Shown here piece after piece: positions 43,675 through 53,502 of a DNA stretch of 64,000 bases. The stretch spans positions 5,206,501 through 5,270,500 of the forward strand of contig CP011020.1 in NCBI GenBank assembly GCA_001023535.1. Reading direction: 5' to 3'. The notes below the pieces were generated by a model. That model made no database searches. It worked only from the letters and a program-made list of their open reading frames with translations, and was not told the DNA's origin. The stretch's first letter is position 1, and each line of letters starts with the position of its first letter. A program made the translations under genes and the position numbers. This DNA comes from Pseudomonas chlororaphis. GTDB lineage: Bacteria > Pseudomonadota > Gammaproteobacteria > Pseudomonadales > Pseudomonadaceae.

Positions 43675-44748
43675 ATGCTGGCTTATACATTCAGGCGGCT
43701 GCTGCTGATCATCCCGACGCTGTTCGGCATCCTCTTGATCAACTTCGTCATCATCCAGGCCGCGCCTGGCGGGCCGGTCGAGCAGATGATCGCCAAGCTC
43801 GAAGGGTTCGAAGGCGCCACCAGTCGCATCGCCGGCGGCGGCGCCGAGGTGTCGGTGGCCGGGTCCAGCTATCGCGGCGCCCAGGGCCTGGACCCCAGCC
43901 TGGTCAAGGAAATCGAGCGGATGTACGGATTCGACAAGTCGGCTCCCGAGCGCCTGTGGATCATGATCAAGAACTACGCCCAGCTGGACTTCGGCGACAG
44001 TTTCTTCCGCGATGCCAAGGTCATCGACCTGATCAAGGAAAAGATGCCGGTGTCCATTTCCCTCGGGCTGTGGAGCACGCTGATCATGTACCTGGTGTCG
44101 ATCCCGCTGGGGATCGCCAAGGCCACGCGGCACGGTAGCCATTTCGACGTCTGGACCAGCTCGGCGATCATCGTCGGCTACGCGATCCCCTCGTTCCTGT
44201 TCGCCATCCTGCTGATCGTGGTGTTTGCCGGCGGCAGTTACTTCGACTGGTTCCCGTTGCGCGGGTTGACCTCGAACAATTTCGAGACACTGACCCTGGG
44301 CGGCAAGATCCTCGACTACTTCTGGCACCTTGCCCTGCCGGTGACCGCCCTGGTGATCGGCAACTTCGCCACCATGACCCTGCTGACCAAGAACAGCTTC
44401 CTCGACGAAATCAACAAGCAATACGTCGTCACCGCCAAGGCCAAGGGCCTGACCCGCCGCCGGGTGCTCTACGGCCACGTGTTCCGCAATGCCATGCTGC
44501 TGGTGATCGCCGGCTTTCCTTCGGCCTTCATCGGGATCTTCTTCACCGGATCCTTGCTGGTGGAAGTGATCTTCTCCCTCGACGGCCTCGGCCTGATGAG
44601 CTTCGAGGCGGCCATCAACCGCGACTACCCGGTGGTCTTCGGCACCCTGTTCATCTTTACCCTGCTGGGGCTGGTGGTGAAACTGATCGGCGACCTGACC
44701 TATTCTTTTGTCGATCCGCGCATCGACTTCGAAAGTCGGGAGCATTGA
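43675..44748 (+). CDS. nppB: ABC transporter permease, YejB/NppB-like
   Basis: A 357-residue inner-membrane permease of the DppB/OppB class. N-terminal TM helix ([19 protein letters not shown]), long periplasmic loop, then five helices. The EAA-type cytoplasmic loop is in [20 protein letters not shown], the contact point for the ATPase. Unlike typical DppB it carries the long extra loop ([19 protein letters not shown]) characteristic of YejB. The stop is one base before the nppC ATG, so the genes are cotranscribed. Confidence 0.94.
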   Translation: MLAYTFRRLLLIIPTLFGILLINFVIIQAAPGGPVEQMIAKLEGFEGATSRIAGGGAEVSVAGSSYRGAQGLDPSLVKEIERMYGFDKSAPERLWIMIKNYAQLDFGDSFFRDAKVIDLIKEKMPVSISLGLWSTLIMYLVSIPLGIAKATRHGSHFDVWTSSAIIVGYAIPSFLFAILLIVVFAGGSYFDWFPLRGLTSNNFETLTLGGKILDYFWHLALPVTALVIGNFATMTLLTKNSFLDEINKQYVVTAKAKGLTRRRVLYGHVFRNAMLLVIAGFPSAFIGIFFTGSLLVEVIFSLDGLGLMSFEAAINRDYPVVFGTLFIFTLLGLVVKLIGDLTYSFVDPRIDFESREH

Positions 44749-44749
44749 G

Positions 44750-45769
44750 ATGAACCTTTCCCCGCTCAATCGCCGCCGTTTCGAACTGTTCAAGGCCAAC
44801 AAGCGTGGCTGGTGGTCGCTGTGGCTGTTCCTGGCGCTGTTCATACTTAGCCTGGGCGCCGAGCTGATCGCCAACGACAAGCCGCTGGTGGTGCATTACG
44901 ACGACGGCTGGTACTTCCCGGCCCTCAAGCGCTACCCGGAAACCACCTTCGGCGGCGAGTTTCCGCTGGAAGCCAACTACAAGAGCCCGTATATCCGCGA
45001 ACTGCTGGCCGCCAAGAACGCCTGGGTGCTGTGGGCACCGATTCCGTTCAGCTACCAGAGCATCAACTACGACCTGAAGGTCCCGGCACCGGCACCGCCC
45101 TCGGCCATGAACTGGCTGGGCACCGACGATCAGGGCCGCGACGTGCTGGCCCGGGTCATCTACGGCTTTCGTATCTCGGTGTTGTTCGCCCTGACCCTGA
45201 CCGTGCTCAGTTCGATCATCGGCGTGATCGCCGGCGCCCTGCAGGGCTTCTACGGCGGCTGGGTCGACCTGGCTGGCCAGCGCTTCCTGGAAATCTGGTC
45301 CGGGCTGCCGGTGCTGTACCTGTTGATCATCCTGGCCAGCTTCGTGCAGCCGAATTTCTGGTGGCTGCTGGGGATCATGCTGCTGTTTTCCTGGATGAGC
45401 CTGGTGGACGTGGTGCGCGCCGAGTTCCTGCGCGGGCGCAACCTGGAATACGTGCGTGCCGCACGGGCATTGGGCATGCAGAACGGCGCGATCATGTTCC
45501 GCCACATCCTGCCCAATGCCATGGTTTCGACCATGACGTTCATGCCGTTCATCCTCACCGGCGCCATTGGCACCCTCACCGCCCTGGATTTCCTCGGTTT
45601 CGGCTTGCCCGCTGGCTCGCCGTCCCTGGGCGAACTGGTGGCCCAGGGTAAATCCAACCTCCAGGCCCCCTGGCTTGGGATCAGCGCGTTCGCCGTGCTG
45701 GCCCTGATGTTGAGCTTGCTGGTGTTCATCGGCGAATCCGCGCGCGATGCCTTCGATCCGAGGAAATGA
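44750..45769 (+). CDS. nppC: ABC transporter permease, YejE/NppC-like
   Basis: A 339-residue permease of the DppC/OppC class, starting MNLSPLNRRRFELFKANKRG (longer in-frame starts overlap nppB). The N-terminal helix LWLFLALFILSLGAELIA is followed by the YejE-typical periplasmic insertion (EANYKSPYIRELLAAKNAW), WLGTDDQGRDVLARVIYGFR and the EAA loop EYVRAARALGMQNGAIMFRH. It pairs with NppB to form the import channel. The stop precedes the nppD ATG by one base. Confidence 0.94.
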   Translation: MNLSPLNRRRFELFKANKRGWWSLWLFLALFILSLGAELIANDKPLVVHYDDGWYFPALKRYPETTFGGEFPLEANYKSPYIRELLAAKNAWVLWAPIPFSYQSINYDLKVPAPAPPSAMNWLGTDDQGRDVLARVIYGFRISVLFALTLTVLSSIIGVIAGALQGFYGGWVDLAGQRFLEIWSGLPVLYLLIILASFVQPNFWWLLGIMLLFSWMSLVDVVRAEFLRGRNLEYVRAARALGMQNGAIMFRHILPNAMVSTMTFMPFILTGAIGTLTALDFLGFGLPAGSPSLGELVAQGKSNLQAPWLGISAFAVLALMLSLLVFIGESARDAFDPRK

Positions 45770-45770
45770 C

Positions 45771-47381
45771 ATGAACACTGACAACCTGATCGAAGTCCGC
45801 GACCTGGCGGTGGAGTTCATTGTCGGCGAACGCCGCCAGCGCGTGGTCGAAGGCGTCAGCTTCGACATCCACCGCGGTGAAACCCTGGCGCTGGTGGGTG
45901 AAAGCGGCTCGGGCAAGTCGGTGACGGCCCACTCGATCCTGCGGTTGCTGCCCTACCCGCTGGCTCACCACCCCGCCGGGACGATCCGCTACGCCGGGCA
46001 GGACCTGCTGGGCCTGAAGGAAAAGACCCTCCGCCACCTGCGCGGTAATCGCATCGCGATGATCTTCCAGGAACCGATGACCTCGCTGAACCCGCTGCAC
46101 TGCATTGAAAAACAGATCAATGAAGTGCTCGGCATTCACAAGGGCCTGAGCGGCAAGGTCGCGACCCGGCGCACCCTGGAGCTGCTGGAGCTGGTCGGCA
46201 TCCCCGAGCCGCACAAGCGACTCAAGGCCCTGCCCCATGAATTGTCCGGCGGCCAGCGCCAACGGGTGATGATCGCCATGGCCCTGGCCAACGAGCCGGA
46301 ACTGCTGATCGCCGACGAACCGACCACGGCCCTGGACGTCACCGTCCAGCTGAAAATCCTCGATCTGCTCAAGGATCTGCAGGCACGATTGGGCATGTCG
46401 TTGCTGCTGATCAGCCACGATTTGAACCTGGTGCGAAGAATTGCGCATCGCGTATGTGTCATGCAGCGCGGTTGCATCGTCGAACAGGCATCGTGCGAAG
46501 AATTGTTCCGCGCGCCGCAGCATCCGTACACTCGGGAACTGCTGGGTGCCGAACCCAGCGGCACCCCGGCGAACAACGTTGTCGGACCGCCGCTGTTGGA
46601 GGTCGAGGACCTGAAAGTCTGGTTCCCGGTCAAGAAAGGCCTGTTCAAGCGCACGGTAGACTACATCAAGGCCGTGGACGGTATCCGCTTCAGCCTGCCC
46701 CAGGGGCAGACCCTGGGCATCGTCGGCGAGAGCGGTTCGGGCAAGTCCACCCTGGGGTTGGCGATCTTGCGGTTGATCGCCAGCCAGGGCGGGATCCGGT
46801 TCGAAGGCAAACAGCTCGACAGCCTGTCGCAGCAGCAGGTAAGACCGCTGCGCCGGGAGATGCAAGTGGTGTTTCAGGACCCGTTCGGCAGCCTGAGCCC
46901 GCGGATGTGTGTCAGCCAGATTGTCGGTGAAGGCCTGCGGATCCACCGGATCGGCACCGAAGCCGAGCAGGAACAAGCGATAATCGCGGCATTGAAGGAG
47001 GTAGGCCTGGATCCGGACACCCGGCACCGCTACCCCCATGAATTTTCCGGAGGGCAGCGGCAGCGTATCGCCATTGCCCGGGCCCTGGTGCTCAAGCCGG
47101 CGTTGATCCTGCTGGATGAACCCACGTCGGCCCTGGACCGTACCGTGCAACGCCAGGTGGTGGAGCTGTTGCGGTCGTTGCAAACCAAGTACAACCTGAC
47201 GTACCTGTTTATCAGCCATGATCTGGCTGTCGTCAAAGCGCTGAGCCACCAACTGATGGTGGTCAAGCATGGCCAAGTGGTCGAACACGGTGATGCCCGC
47301 AGCCTATTCGCTGCGCCGCAACACCCCTATACACAGCAGTTGCTGGAGGCCGCCTTCCTGGCCCCAACAACTGCCGAATAA
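45771..47381 (+). CDS. nppD: ABC transporter ATP-binding protein, YejF/NppD-like (two nucleotide-binding domains)
   Basis: A 536-residue protein with two fused ABC ATPase domains, as in YejF and DppD-DppF fusions. First domain: Walker [13 protein letters not shown], signature [14 protein letters not shown], Walker [14 protein letters not shown] and switch His in [13 protein letters not shown]. Second domain: [40 protein letters not shown] and [12 protein letters not shown]. The second domain also carries the oligopeptide-type C-terminal motif around [12 protein letters not shown]. It powers uptake through NppBC. The last gene of the five-gene npp operon; fabI starts 19 bases later and may be read through. 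Confidence 0.95.
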   Translation: MNTDNLIEVRDLAVEFIVGERRQRVVEGVSFDIHRGETLALVGESGSGKSVTAHSILRLLPYPLAHHPAGTIRYAGQDLLGLKEKTLRHLRGNRIAMIFQEPMTSLNPLHCIEKQINEVLGIHKGLSGKVATRRTLELLELVGIPEPHKRLKALPHELSGGQRQRVMIAMALANEPELLIADEPTTALDVTVQLKILDLLKDLQARLGMSLLLISHDLNLVRRIAHRVCVMQRGCIVEQASCEELFRAPQHPYTRELLGAEPSGTPANNVVGPPLLEVEDLKVWFPVKKGLFKRTVDYIKAVDGIRFSLPQGQTLGIVGESGSGKSTLGLAILRLIASQGGIRFEGKQLDSLSQQQVRPLRREMQVVFQDPFGSLSPRMCVSQIVGEGLRIHRIGTEAEQEQAIIAALKEVGLDPDTRHRYPHEFSGGQRQRIAIARALVLKPALILLDEPTSALDRTVQRQVVELLRSLQTKYNLTYLFISHDLAVVKALSHQLMVVKHGQVVEHGDARSLFAAPQHPYTQQLLEAAFLAPTTAE

Positions 47382-47400
47382 CCTGAAAGAGGAGCAACAC

Positions 47401-48195
47401 ATGGGTTTTCTCGCCGGTAAGCGCGTACTGATCGTCGGTGTCGCCAGCAAGCTGTCCATCGCATCCGGCATCGCCGCCGCCATGCATCGCGAGGGCGCTG
47501 AGCTTGCCTTCACTTATCAGAACGACAAACTCAAGGGTCGTGTCGAAGAGTTCGCGCAAGGCTGGGGTTCGAGCCCTGAGCTGTGCTTCCCGTGCGACGT
47601 GGCCAGCGATGAAGAAATCGCCAAGGTCTTCGAGCAACTGAGCCAGAAATGGGACGGCCTGGACTGCATCGTGCACTCCGTCGGCTTCGCACCGGGCGAC
47701 CAACTGGACGGCGACTTCACCGAAGCCACCACCCGCGAAGGCTTCCGCATTGCCCACGACATCAGCGCCTACAGCTTCGTGGCCCTGGCCAAGGCCGGTC
47801 GCGAAATGATGAAAGGCCGCAACGGCAGCCTGCTGACCCTGTCGTACCTGGGCGCCGAGCGCACCATGCCGAACTACAACGTCATGGGCATGGCCAAGGC
47901 CTCCCTGGAAGCCGGCGTGCGTTACCTGGCCGGTTCCCTGGGCCCGGACGGCACCCGCGTCAACTGCGTCTCGGCCGGTCCGATCCGCACCCTCGCTGCC
48001 TCCGGCATCAAGAACTTCCGCAAGATGCTGGCCGCCAACGAAGCGCAAACCCCGCTGCGTCGCAACGTCACCATCGAAGAAGTCGGCAACGCCGGCGCCT
48101 TCCTGTGCTCCGACCTGGCGTCGGGCATCAGCGGTGAAATCATGTACGTGGACGGCGGCTTCAACACCACCGCCATGGGCAACATCGAAGAGTAA
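47401..48195 (+). CDS. fabI: Enoyl-[acyl-carrier-protein] reductase (NADH)
   Basis: A 264-residue short-chain-dehydrogenase-family enzyme of fatty acid synthesis that reduces trans-2-enoyl-ACP to acyl-ACP. The nucleotide loop is [15 protein letters not shown]. The FabI-specific catalytic Tyr149 is in [10 protein letters not shown] and the Tyr159-x6-Lys166 pair is in [13 protein letters not shown], matching E. coli Tyr146, Tyr156 and Lys163. It is the target class of triclosan. GAGGAG lies 6 bases before the ATG and a strong terminator follows the stop. It sits directly after npp as in P. aeruginosa, but the expected next gene of that synteny block, ppiD as I recall, is absent. Confidence 0.97.
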   Translation: MGFLAGKRVLIVGVASKLSIASGIAAAMHREGAELAFTYQNDKLKGRVEEFAQGWGSSPELCFPCDVASDEEIAKVFEQLSQKWDGLDCIVHSVGFAPGDQLDGDFTEATTREGFRIAHDISAYSFVALAKAGREMMKGRNGSLLTLSYLGAERTMPNYNVMGMAKASLEAGVRYLAGSLGPDGTRVNCVSAGPIRTLAASGIKNFRKMLAANEAQTPLRRNVTIEEVGNAGAFLCSDLASGISGEIMYVDGGFNTTAMGNIEE

Positions 48196-48210
48196 TCTTC
48201 ACCGCCCATG

Positions 48211-48250
48211 AAAACGCCGCGGCGCCTGCAAAGGCCCCGCGGCGTTTTTC
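48211..48250 (+). terminator. Rho-independent terminator of fabI
   Basis: AAAACGCCGCGG and CCGCGGCGTTTT arms with the loop CGCCTGCAAAGGC, followed by a T-rich end (GTTTTTC). It ends about 55 bases after the fabI stop. Confidence 0.92.
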
Positions 48251-48261
48251 ATTGCAGCCCC

Positions 48262-48304
48262 AATGCAGCATGAACGAGTATCAAAGCTTTTCAGACAGAG
48301 CCTA
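48262..48304. repeat. Partial copy of the 31127-31270 element
   Basis: Reading rightwards, this 43-base stretch matches the reverse complement of 31127-31169 at 41 of 43 positions, ending in CAGACAGAGCCTA. Only this outer end is present. Its final CTA is the TAG stop codon of the GGDEF gene on the minus strand. Confidence 0.75.
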
Positions 48305-49276
48305 GCGCCGATTCGCCTGCTTCTGGGTATACATGGCAGCGTCCGCATCAGCCATCAGGCCCTCGATGCTGTGGTGGCGCTGCGGGTCGTATTCGATCTG
48401 GCCAACGCTGAAGCGAATGTCATAGCCCCGCCGCAACATCGCATTGCGTTCATCGAGGATTTCCCTGAGGCGCGCCATGATCGCGGTAGTCTCGACATGG
48501 GACGAGCCGGTGAGCAAGGCCACGAACTCATCGCCGCCCAGGCGGCCGACCACATCACTTTCGCGAAACGCAATGCGCAACACGTCGGCGAAGGTCTTCA
48601 ACGCGGCGTCGCCCTCGGCGTGGCCGAATCGATCATTGATGGGTTTGAAGTCATTGAGGTCGAAAAACAGCAGCGTCGCCGGTCGGGACAAGCGCTCACA
48701 CACGCCCAAGGCATGTTGGGCCAGGGTCATGAACCCGCGCCGATTGGACAGCAGCGTCAGTTCATCCATGCTCGCCATCTGCACGGCGATCATTTCCTGC
48801 TCGGCCATGCTCGCCAGGTCACGCAGCAGTTCACGCTCTTCTTCGTTGAGTGTGCGCGGGCGGGTGTCGATCAGGCACAACGTCCCCAGTTTGCTGCCAT
48901 CTTCCAGCCCCAGCGGGTGCCCAGCGTAGAAACGGATACCCGGCAGGCCCGTGACCAAGGGATTGTCGCGAAACCGCTCGTCCAGCTCCGCGTCGCTGAT
49001 TTCCATGATGTGGTCCTGCAGGATCGCATGGCCACAGAACGACACCGACCGCGGCGTTTCCGTGGCGTCCAGGCCGGCGTTGGACTTGAACCACTGCCGG
49101 TTGGCATCCACCAGCGACACCAGCGCAATGGGCACATCGAACAGCCGCCGAGCAAGCCGGGTCAGGCGATCGAAGCGCTCCTCGGGCGCTGTATCAAGCA
49201 GTTTGAGCGACTGTAGATTCTTCACACGAACAGCTTCGTTGTCAGGTTTGCCTGGCTCAAGCATCGGGAACTCCAT
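48302..49276 (-). CDS. GAF-GGDEF diguanylate cyclase
   Basis: A 324-residue cytosolic signalling enzyme, starting MEFPMLEPGKPDNEAV with AGGAG 8 bases upstream (the longer frame has no RBS). A GAF sensor domain spans about residues 25-165 (FDVPIALVSLVDANRQWFK, FCGHAILQDH, FYAGHPLGLEDGSKLGTLC). The GGDEF domain follows from about 170, with the intact active site GGDEF at 247-251 and an RESD inhibitory site five residues upstream (238-241), so c-di-GMP product feedback is likely. It makes c-di-GMP from two GTP. The stop codon comes from the repeat fragment at 48262-48304. Downstream is the fabI terminator, convergent. Confidence 0.9.
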   Translation of the reverse strand: MEFPMLEPGKPDNEAVRVKNLQSLKLLDTAPEERFDRLTRLARRLFDVPIALVSLVDANRQWFKSNAGLDATETPRSVSFCGHAILQDHIMEISDAELDERFRDNPLVTGLPGIRFYAGHPLGLEDGSKLGTLCLIDTRPRTLNEEERELLRDLASMAEQEMIAVQMASMDELTLLSNRRGFMTLAQHALGVCERLSRPATLLFFDLNDFKPINDRFGHAEGDAALKTFADVLRIAFRESDVVGRLGGDEFVALLTGSSHVETTAIMARLREILDERNAMLRRGYDIRFSVGQIEYDPQRHHSIEGLMADADAAMYTQKQANRR

Positions 49277-49411
49277 TGACGGAACTCCTCGAAGTCTAGA
49301 CCAGACCCACGGTGCTTCCACCGTTGATGCCGTGCGAGGTCGAATCGAGTGGGCATTTGCCTGCCAGCGCTTATACACTGCGACTCAGGTTCAACCGGAG
49401 CACATCGACCG

Positions 49412-50236
49412 ATGAAGCACGCCACCCCTGACGCCGCCCCCCGCTTCTGGCGCGACGCGGCCCTGCCCTTCATCGAGGCCCGAGCCATCGCCGACGGGCG
49501 CAAGGTCTGCTATTCGCGCCACGCCCACGACCATTTCTCCATCGGCGCGATCACTGCCGGACGCAGCACTTACATTCACGAGCACTCGCACTTGCAGGTG
49601 GCAAGCGGCACGGTGGTGTTGATGAACCCCGGCGCCGTTCATGCCTGCAACCCGATCGACGACCAGCCTTGGTCATACCTCATGTTGTACGTGGACAGCC
49701 ACTGGCTGCGGGACCTGCAACGGCGTATCGGCTTTGACCAGGGCCTGGAGTTCCAAGGCTTCGCCACCACCCACAGTCGCGACGTCGAGTTGTTTGAGGC
49801 GTTGCAGCGCCTGTATGGGCAACTGGTGGATGAACGGCTCGCCGCCCATCACAAGCACGCCGCCGCCGAAGCGTTCTTCACGGACCTGCAACAGCGCCTC
49901 AACCCGGCCGGTCGCCCGGACCGGGGCAGCCATCCGGGCTTGATGCGGGCGGCGCAATTCATTCATGACCACTGCACCGAAGCCCTGAAGCTGGAAGACA
50001 TCTGCGCCGCCGCTCAGCTCTCGCCGTCCTACCTGAGCCGGGCGTTCAAGCGCCATTACGGGATGACGCCTCACGCGTTCCTGGTCAATCGGCGGATCCA
50101 GTTCGCCCGCCGCCAGTTGCGCGAAGGCCGGCTGATCGCCGATGTGGCGCTGGACAGCGGGTTTGCCGACCAGGCGCATTTCCAACGGGCCTTCAAGCAG
50201 CACCTGGCAGCCACGCCGGGCCAGTATCGCGGTTGA
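49412..50236 (+). CDS. AraC-family transcriptional regulator
   Basis: A 274-residue regulator starting MKHATPDAAPRFWRDAA. The N-terminal cupin-like sensor domain (about 20-150) has the AraC-type segment CYSRHAHDHFSIGAITAG and VVLMNPGAVHACNP. The two C-terminal helix-turn-helices are in LEDICAAAQLSPSYLSRAF and LIADVALDSGFADQAHFQR, ending in the family motif near FKQHLAATPGQYR. Downstream, across a palindrome, lies a convergent LysE-family exporter gene, a frequent companion of such regulators, though the pairing is inferred. Effector unknown. Confidence 0.9.
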   Translation: MKHATPDAAPRFWRDAALPFIEARAIADGRKVCYSRHAHDHFSIGAITAGRSTYIHEHSHLQVASGTVVLMNPGAVHACNPIDDQPWSYLMLYVDSHWLRDLQRRIGFDQGLEFQGFATTHSRDVELFEALQRLYGQLVDERLAAHHKHAAAEAFFTDLQQRLNPAGRPDRGSHPGLMRAAQFIHDHCTEALKLEDICAAAQLSPSYLSRAFKRHYGMTPHAFLVNRRIQFARRQLREGRLIADVALDSGFADQAHFQRAFKQHLAATPGQYRG

Positions 50237-50279
50237 TGCTGCCCCACCACCTTGTTTGGACCAAAAACAGGTGGACCTC

Positions 50280-50309
50280 TGTGACGAGGGAGCTTGCTCC
50301 CTCGCCACA
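50280..50309. repeat. Single REP palindrome, family A
   Basis: TGTGACGAGGGAGCTTGCTC followed by CCTCGCCACA is a lone unit between the convergent AraC and LysE genes; it could also act as a transcript end. Confidence 0.8.
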
Positions 50310-50338
50310 ACAGCATCCCGCCTCGAAAACACTTGTGC

Positions 50339-50926
50339 TCAAGGCAACAATAAATACACCGCACTGGCCACCAATAACACCGCCATCGCCCGGTTGAACA
50401 GGCGCAGGGTCGCCGGATTGCCCAGCCAGGTGCGCAGAAAGCTCCCGGCATAGGCCCAGCAGCCCACCGAGACGTAGCAGATCACCAGGTAGATCGCCGC
50501 GAACTGCCACACCAGCCGCGCCTCGCCGTCAGCCACGAACGCTCCCATCCCCGCGACGCAGGCCAGCCAGGCCTTGGGGTTGAGCCATTGCATCAGCGCG
50601 CCGTAGAACATTGAAGGCGCCCGACCCTCATCCGCCCCAGCCAGCTGCCCGTCGTCCATCGCCAGTTTCCAGGCCATGAACAATAGAAACCCGACGCCAC
50701 CCAGTTGCACCACCCGGGTCAGTGCCGGCCAGCGTTGCAGCACTTCATGCAACCCCAGCCCCATCAACACCAGCAGCAGGACAAACCCCAGGGTCGCGCC
50801 GCCCACATGGCGCAAGGTGGCTCGAAAGCCATATCGGGCGCCGGAGCTGAGGGCCACGATATTCACCGGTCCCGGCGTGATGGAGGCCACCAGGGCAAAC
50901 GCCGCCATGGATAGAATCAGAGTCAT
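50339..50926 (-). CDS. LysE-family amino-acid exporter
   Basis: A 195-residue inner-membrane protein with about six hydrophobic segments. The LysE/RhtB signature is present: ASITPGPVNIVALSSGARYG at the N terminus (cut), GFLLFMAWKLAMDD in the middle and QWLNPKAWLACVAGMGAF in the second half. The family exports amino acids or derivatives to avoid toxic build-up. ATG at 50926 is the usual start (MTLILSMAAFALVASIT). It converges on the AraC regulator and is separated by 149 bases from ada, which is divergent. Confidence 0.9.
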   Translation of the reverse strand: MTLILSMAAFALVASITPGPVNIVALSSGARYGFRATLRHVGGATLGFVLLLVLMGLGLHEVLQRWPALTRVVQLGGVGFLLFMAWKLAMDDGQLAGADEGRAPSMFYGALMQWLNPKAWLACVAGMGAFVADGEARLVWQFAAIYLVICYVSVGCWAYAGSFLRTWLGNPATLRLFNRAMAVLLVASAVYLLLP

Positions 50927-51075
50927 CGCATACCTTCTTCATGTCTGTGAGGTGGCGATCAGGGTAAAAGGCCCATGGCGGGGTGTATTGAAGAAAACTG
51001 CCTTGATCCGGCACAAAGAATTCACTGTCGATTTTGCGGTGGAGTCGTAGCGGGCACGGTTCTATGCTCAACCCC

Positions 51076-52158
51076 ATGAACCTACATGACTCGCTGCTCC
51101 CGCCCCACGCCGAAATGGTCCGCGCCATGCTCGAACGAGACACCGCCTACGAGGGGGTGTTCTTCACGGCGGTCAAGACCACTGGCATTTTCTGTCGCCC
51201 CAGTTGCACGGCGCGCAAGCCGAAGCCGGAAAACGTGGAGTTCTTCGCCCACGCCGACGAAGCCCTGTCCGCTGGCTACCGCGCCTGCCTGCGCTGCAAG
51301 CCGCTGGACGCCGCGGCCATCGCGCCGGACTGGATCCAGGCCCTGCTCAAGGCCGTGGACGCCGAACCAGACCTGCGCTGGACCGACGCCCTGCTGCTGG
51401 AGCAAGGCATCGAGCCGCTGAAACTGCGGCGCTGGTTCAAGCAGCATTTCGGCATGACCTTCCACGCCTACCTGCGTACCCGCCGCCTGGGGATCGCCCT
51501 GGGCGGGATCAAGGCCGGGGCGTCCATCGACCACGCGGCGTTCGATTCCGGCTACGAATCCTTGAGCGGCTTTCGCGATGCCTTCGTGAAATCCTTCCAC
51601 ATCACCCCAGGACGCGCCGCCCTCAGCGAACCCTTGCTGTTCACGCGCCTGACCACGCCGTTGGGACCGATGCTGGCCATGGCCGAACGGCGCGGCCTGG
51701 TGCTGCTGGAGTTCCTCGACCGCCCTGCCCTGACCAAGGAACTGGAAGAGCTGCAGCAGCGCTACGGCTACACGCTCGCACCGGGGCACAACGCCCACTT
51801 GCAGCAGATCGAAGGCGAACTGGCGGACTACTTCGCCGGCAAGCTCACGGCGTTCACCGTCCCGTTGCACATGCCCGGCAGCGCCTTCGCCGCCCGGGTA
51901 TGGGCCGAACTGCTCAAGATCCCTTATGGCGAAACCCGCAGCTATGGCAGCATCGCCGCGGTGTTGGGCAGCCCCGGTGCCAGCCGGGCCGTGGGCCTGG
52001 CCAACGGGCAGAACCGCCTGGCCATCGTCGTCCCTTGCCATCGGGTGATCGGTGCGGACGGCGCGTTGACCGGCTATGGTGGTGGACAGCCGCGCAAAGC
52101 CTTTCTATTGCGGCTGGAACACGCCGCAACGCAGGTTTCATTGCCCCTGGCGTTTTGA
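51076..52158 (+). CDS. ada: Bifunctional Ada: alkylation-responsive activator and methylated-DNA methyltransferase
   Basis: A 360-residue protein. The N-terminal zinc domain has all four cysteines, Cys40 and Cys44 in GIFCRPSCTARKP and Cys71 and Cys74 in ACLRCKP; the first is the methyl acceptor from phosphotriesters. A helix-turn-helix of AraC type follows (LRRWFKQHFGMTFHAYLR). The C-terminal MGMT domain carries the acceptor Cys in IVVPCHRVIGADG with YGGGQPRKAFLLRLE. ATG 51064 is an alternative start. It repairs O6-methylguanine and, once methylated, activates its own operon. The AlkA-like glycosylase gene follows 21 bases later and is probably co-induced. Confidence 0.95.
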   Translation: MNLHDSLLPPHAEMVRAMLERDTAYEGVFFTAVKTTGIFCRPSCTARKPKPENVEFFAHADEALSAGYRACLRCKPLDAAAIAPDWIQALLKAVDAEPDLRWTDALLLEQGIEPLKLRRWFKQHFGMTFHAYLRTRRLGIALGGIKAGASIDHAAFDSGYESLSGFRDAFVKSFHITPGRAALSEPLLFTRLTTPLGPMLAMAERRGLVLLEFLDRPALTKELEELQQRYGYTLAPGHNAHLQQIEGELADYFAGKLTAFTVPLHMPGSAFAARVWAELLKIPYGETRSYGSIAAVLGSPGASRAVGLANGQNRLAIVVPCHRVIGADGALTGYGGGQPRKAFLLRLEHAATQVSLPLAF

Positions 52159-52179
52159 TCGACTTCACAAGAGCTGCCG

Positions 52180-52794
52180 ATGCCCGTTCCCTACCATGAC
52201 GCCAGCGTCTTCCTGGCCCAGCTCGACGAAGACTGGCAACGACACGTCGAAGCGACCGGCCCCTGCCTGTTGCAGCCCAGGCCAACCCGCGATCCCTACG
52301 AAGCGCTGGTGCGGGCGATTGCCTATCAGCAACTGCATGCCAAGGCCGGCGATGCGATTCACGGCCGCTTGCTGGCGTTGTTCCCGGGCCAGGCCTTCCC
52401 AACACCCGAGCAATTGCTGGCCACCGACGTCGCGCAGATGCGCGGCTGCGGCTTTTCCGCCAGCAAGATCGCCACCATTCACGGCATCGCCCAGGCGACG
52501 CTGGACGGAATCGTGCCGGATTACCCCACCGCGCTGGCCATGGACAACGAAGCGCTGGTCGAACGCCTGATCACCCTGCGCGGCGTGGGGCGCTGGACCG
52601 TGGAGATGCTGTTGATTTACAGCCTGGAGCGCCCCGATATCCTACCGGTCGATGACTTTGGGGTTCGAGAGGGCTACCGACGGCTGAAAAGACTGGAACA
52701 ACAACCCAGTCGCCGGCAGATGCTGGACATCGGCCAGGCCTGGAGCCCTTATCGGACGGTGGCGGCGTGGTACCTGTGGCGAATGCCGAAATAA
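52180..52794 (+). CDS. DNA-3-methyladenine glycosylase, AlkA-like short form
   Basis: A 204-residue HhH-GPD base-excision glycosylase. The helix-hairpin-helix is ITLRGVGRWTVEMLLIYS and the catalytic Asp is in ILPVDDFGVREGYRR (158/159). The N-terminal TBP-like domain of E. coli AlkA is missing, so this is the compact Mag/AlkA2 class. It removes alkylated purines such as 3-methyladenine. It lies 21 bases after ada, so the two repair functions should be induced together. ATG at 52180 follows an AGAGCTG weak RBS. Confidence 0.9.
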   Translation: MPVPYHDASVFLAQLDEDWQRHVEATGPCLLQPRPTRDPYEALVRAIAYQQLHAKAGDAIHGRLLALFPGQAFPTPEQLLATDVAQMRGCGFSASKIATIHGIAQATLDGIVPDYPTALAMDNEALVERLITLRGVGRWTVEMLLIYSLERPDILPVDDFGVREGYRRLKRLEQQPSRRQMLDIGQAWSPYRTVAAWYLWRMPK

Positions 52795-52812
52795 TGTTGG
52801 CTGCACCGACGT

Positions 52813-52900
52813 CTTCGCGAGCAAGCCCGCTCCCACACTGACCGAGAGCGGGCAGAAGACCCGACACAGATCCCCTGTGGGAGCGGGCTTGCTCGCGAAG
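52813..52900. repeat. REP pair, family B
   Basis: The left arm CTTCGCGAGCAAGCCCGCTC then CCACA, and its complement TGTGGGAGCGGGCTTGCTCG then CGAAG. Spacer about 38 bases. Between the AlkA-like and GFA genes. Confidence 0.9.
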
Positions 52901-52990
52901 GCGGTCTCATGGCCAGCCTCAACTCAACTTGCCATGACACAGATTGTCTAGGCTGTACTGAGTCATTTCCAATCCCACTGGAGGCTCCCC

Positions 52991-53479
52991 ATGCAGCTAG
53001 AAGGATCCTGCCACTGCGGCGCGGTGTCGTTCACCCTCGACAGTGCTCACCCCTACCCTTATCAGCGCTGTTACTGCTCAATCTGCCGCAAGACCCAGGG
53101 CGGTGGTGGTTTTGCGATCAACCTGGGTGGCGATGCGCGGACCTTGAAAGTGCGCGGGCGCAAGCACATCTCGGTCTACCACGCGCGGCTCAAGGACGAA
53201 GGCGATGAACGCGCCCACCGCAGCAGTGCCGAACGACATTTCTGTTCCTTGTGCGGTTCGGGGCTATGGCTGTTCAGCCCCGAATGGCCGGAGCTGATTC
53301 ATCCCTTTGCCTCGGCCATCGACACACCGCTGCCGGTACCGCCGGAGCACACCCACCTGATGCTGGGTTCCAGGGCGCCGTGGGTGGAAGTCGAGGCGCA
53401 TCCGGATGACCAGCTGTTCGAGGTTTATCCCGAGGAGTCCATTGCTCGGTGGCATGAGCGCCTGGGGCTGGTCACTTAG
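52991..53479 (+). CDS. GFA family protein (glutathione-dependent formaldehyde-activating-like)
   Basis: A 162-residue zinc protein. The cysteine pattern of the GFA domain is complete: GSCHCGAVSFTL, CYCSICRKTQGGG and HFCSLCGSGLWLF. The original S-(hydroxymethyl)glutathione synthase role is disputed and most members have unknown activity. The start MQLEGSCHCG is preceded by a GGAGG at short spacing (AATCCCACTGGAGG region). Single gene between REP doublets. Confidence 0.9.
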   Translation: MQLEGSCHCGAVSFTLDSAHPYPYQRCYCSICRKTQGGGGFAINLGGDARTLKVRGRKHISVYHARLKDEGDERAHRSSAERHFCSLCGSGLWLFSPEWPELIHPFASAIDTPLPVPPEHTHLMLGSRAPWVEVEAHPDDQLFEVYPEESIARWHERLGLVT

Positions 53480-53502
53480 AAATGCAGTGCTGCATAAGGC
53501 CC

